Below, piece after piece: positions 63,471 through 64,000 of a stretch of DNA of 64,000 nucleotides. The DNA is taken from NCBI RefSeq assembly GCF_007991615.1, contig NZ_BJYR01000024.1, forward strand, positions 1 to 64,000. The letters are read 5' to 3'. The stretch is from Novosphingobium sediminis (GTDB lineage: Bacteria > Pseudomonadota > Alphaproteobacteria > Sphingomonadales > Sphingomonadaceae). The notes beneath the pieces were generated by a model that saw only the letters and a program-made list of their open reading frames with translations, ran no database searches and was not told where the DNA came from. How positions within the stretch are numbered: position 1 is the stretch's first letter; each line of letters opens with the position of its first letter. The position numbers and the translations under genes are program-made.

Positions 63471-63608
63471 TCAGGAACGCTTGCCGATCAGCCACCACAC
63501 GGCGCTGGCGGCCAGCAGTGCAGCCACGGCAATCAGCGCGGCAACGACAGCGCCGCCGGCGAGAATGCTGGTGAGGAGCGCAATGAGGATTTCGAGGCTG
63601 GTCCTCAT
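63471..63608 (-). CDS. Small hydrophobic membrane peptide (45 residues)
   Basis: The frame encodes 45 residues, almost all hydrophobic, with one or two membrane helices (LEILIALLTSILAGG, then AALIAVAALLAASAVWWLIG in parts) and a basic tail GKRS. There is no clear ribosome-binding site. It fits the gap between the aldo/keto reductase and hrpB genes and looks like a genuine small membrane protein, but coding is unproven. Confidence 0.45.
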   Translation of the reverse strand: MRTSLEILIALLTSILAGGAVVAALIAVAALLAASAVWWLIGKRS

Positions 63609-63664
63609 GCCGCGCGGCCTAGCATGGATTGCAGGGGCCGCAGAGGGTGCTTAGGGCAGCGGGT

Positions 63665-64000
63665 GTGAGTGAGCTTCCGATCCATGCCATTTTGCCACAG
63701 TTGCTGGAGGCCCTGCGCCTGCAGCCCTCGGCGGTGCTGATCGCGCCGCCGGGTGCGGGCAAGACGACTGCCGTGGCGCCTGCGTTGATCCGGGAGCCGT
63801 GGTGCACAGGGCAGGTGATCGTGCTCTCCCCCCGGCGCGTTGCAGCGCGCGCGGCGGCGGAGCGGATGGCCGAACTGCTCGGCGAAGCGGCGGGTGAGAC
63901 GGTGGGCTACGTCACCCGCCTCGATGCCAAGCGCTCTGCGCGAACGCGCATCGTGGTGATGACCGAGGCGATCTTTGTTTCGGCGTTGCTGGCCGATCCC
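63665..64000 (+). CDS. hrpB: ATP-dependent helicase HrpB (N-terminal part, cut by the window end)
   Basis: The first 112 codons of a DExH helicase are present. The protein starts at GTG 63665 (VSELPIHAILPQLL) and has the Walker A motif APPGAGKTT, the motif Ia LSPRRVAARAAAERM, and VGYVTRLD followed by the TRIVVMTEAIF segment, as in HrpB. The remaining roughly 700 residues lie beyond base 64000. Confidence 0.88.
   Translation, partial: MSELPIHAILPQLLEALRLQPSAVLIAPPGAGKTTAVAPALIREPWCTGQVIVLSPRRVAARAAAERMAELLGEAAGETVGYVTRLDAKRSARTRIVVMTEAIFVSALLADP

Overview
The window is GC-rich, densely coded DNA of the kind found in sphingomonads (Alphaproteobacteria, probably Novosphingobium or a close relative). 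The reasons are three TonB-dependent receptors (TBDTs), each beside a catabolic cluster, a SapC/tryptophan-halogenase pair next to a TBDT, and two short intergenic repeat families that I associate with sphingomonad genomes. I see no insertion sequence, prophage or CRISPR array.

Region 1 (163-17742) is a galactoside-utilisation locus. An alpha-galactosidase (GH36) and a beta-galactosidase (GH42) release galactose. A Gfo/Idh/MocA dehydrogenase, an SMP-30 lactonase, an IlvD/Edd-type dehydratase, a KDGal kinase (dgoK) and a KDPGal aldolase (dgoA) form an oxidative De Ley-Doudoroff route. A GntR/FadR regulator (dgoR), a sodium/solute symporter, a SapC plus halogenase-like pair and a large TBDT complete it. 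AT-rich TATCA-type motifs recur in front of the main transcription units.

Region 2 (17787-23989) holds an exported alpha/beta hydrolase, a PhzF-family protein, an OprB-type porin, acetyl-CoA synthetase and a small membrane protein. Region 3 (24118-31488) looks like a TetR-controlled module: regulator, class III aminotransferase, TBDT, a flavin monooxygenase with an extra N-terminal domain, and an MFS transporter. Two similar palindromes lie before the regulator/TBDT pair and before the transporter.

Region 4 (31732-45248) is an aromatic-degradation island headed by a MalT-like LuxR regulator. It has an old yellow enzyme, two SDRs, a second SMP-30 lactonase, an LhgO-like oxidase, an MhpB-type extradiol dioxygenase, an MhpC-type C-C hydrolase, an LLM flavin monooxygenase and a TBDT. 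A 14-bp motif (CACCTTACTTTCGG and variants) occurs four times, only in the island's promoter regions. The enzyme set would suit coumarin or dihydrocoumarin, or a related phenylpropanoid lactone; this is inference.

Region 5 (45324-64000) is mixed core and accessory DNA. It contains tRNA-Pro(TGG), astD, tRNA-Ile2(CAT), a polysaccharide-deacetylase-like protein with an atypical histidine kinase, an Lrp regulator and a Tricorn-like protease. It continues with a 1449-residue RTX protein built on 270-bp tandem repeats, a Rieske oxygenase paired with chorismate mutase, a polyprenyl diphosphate synthase, an aldo/keto reductase and the start of hrpB, cut by the window edge.
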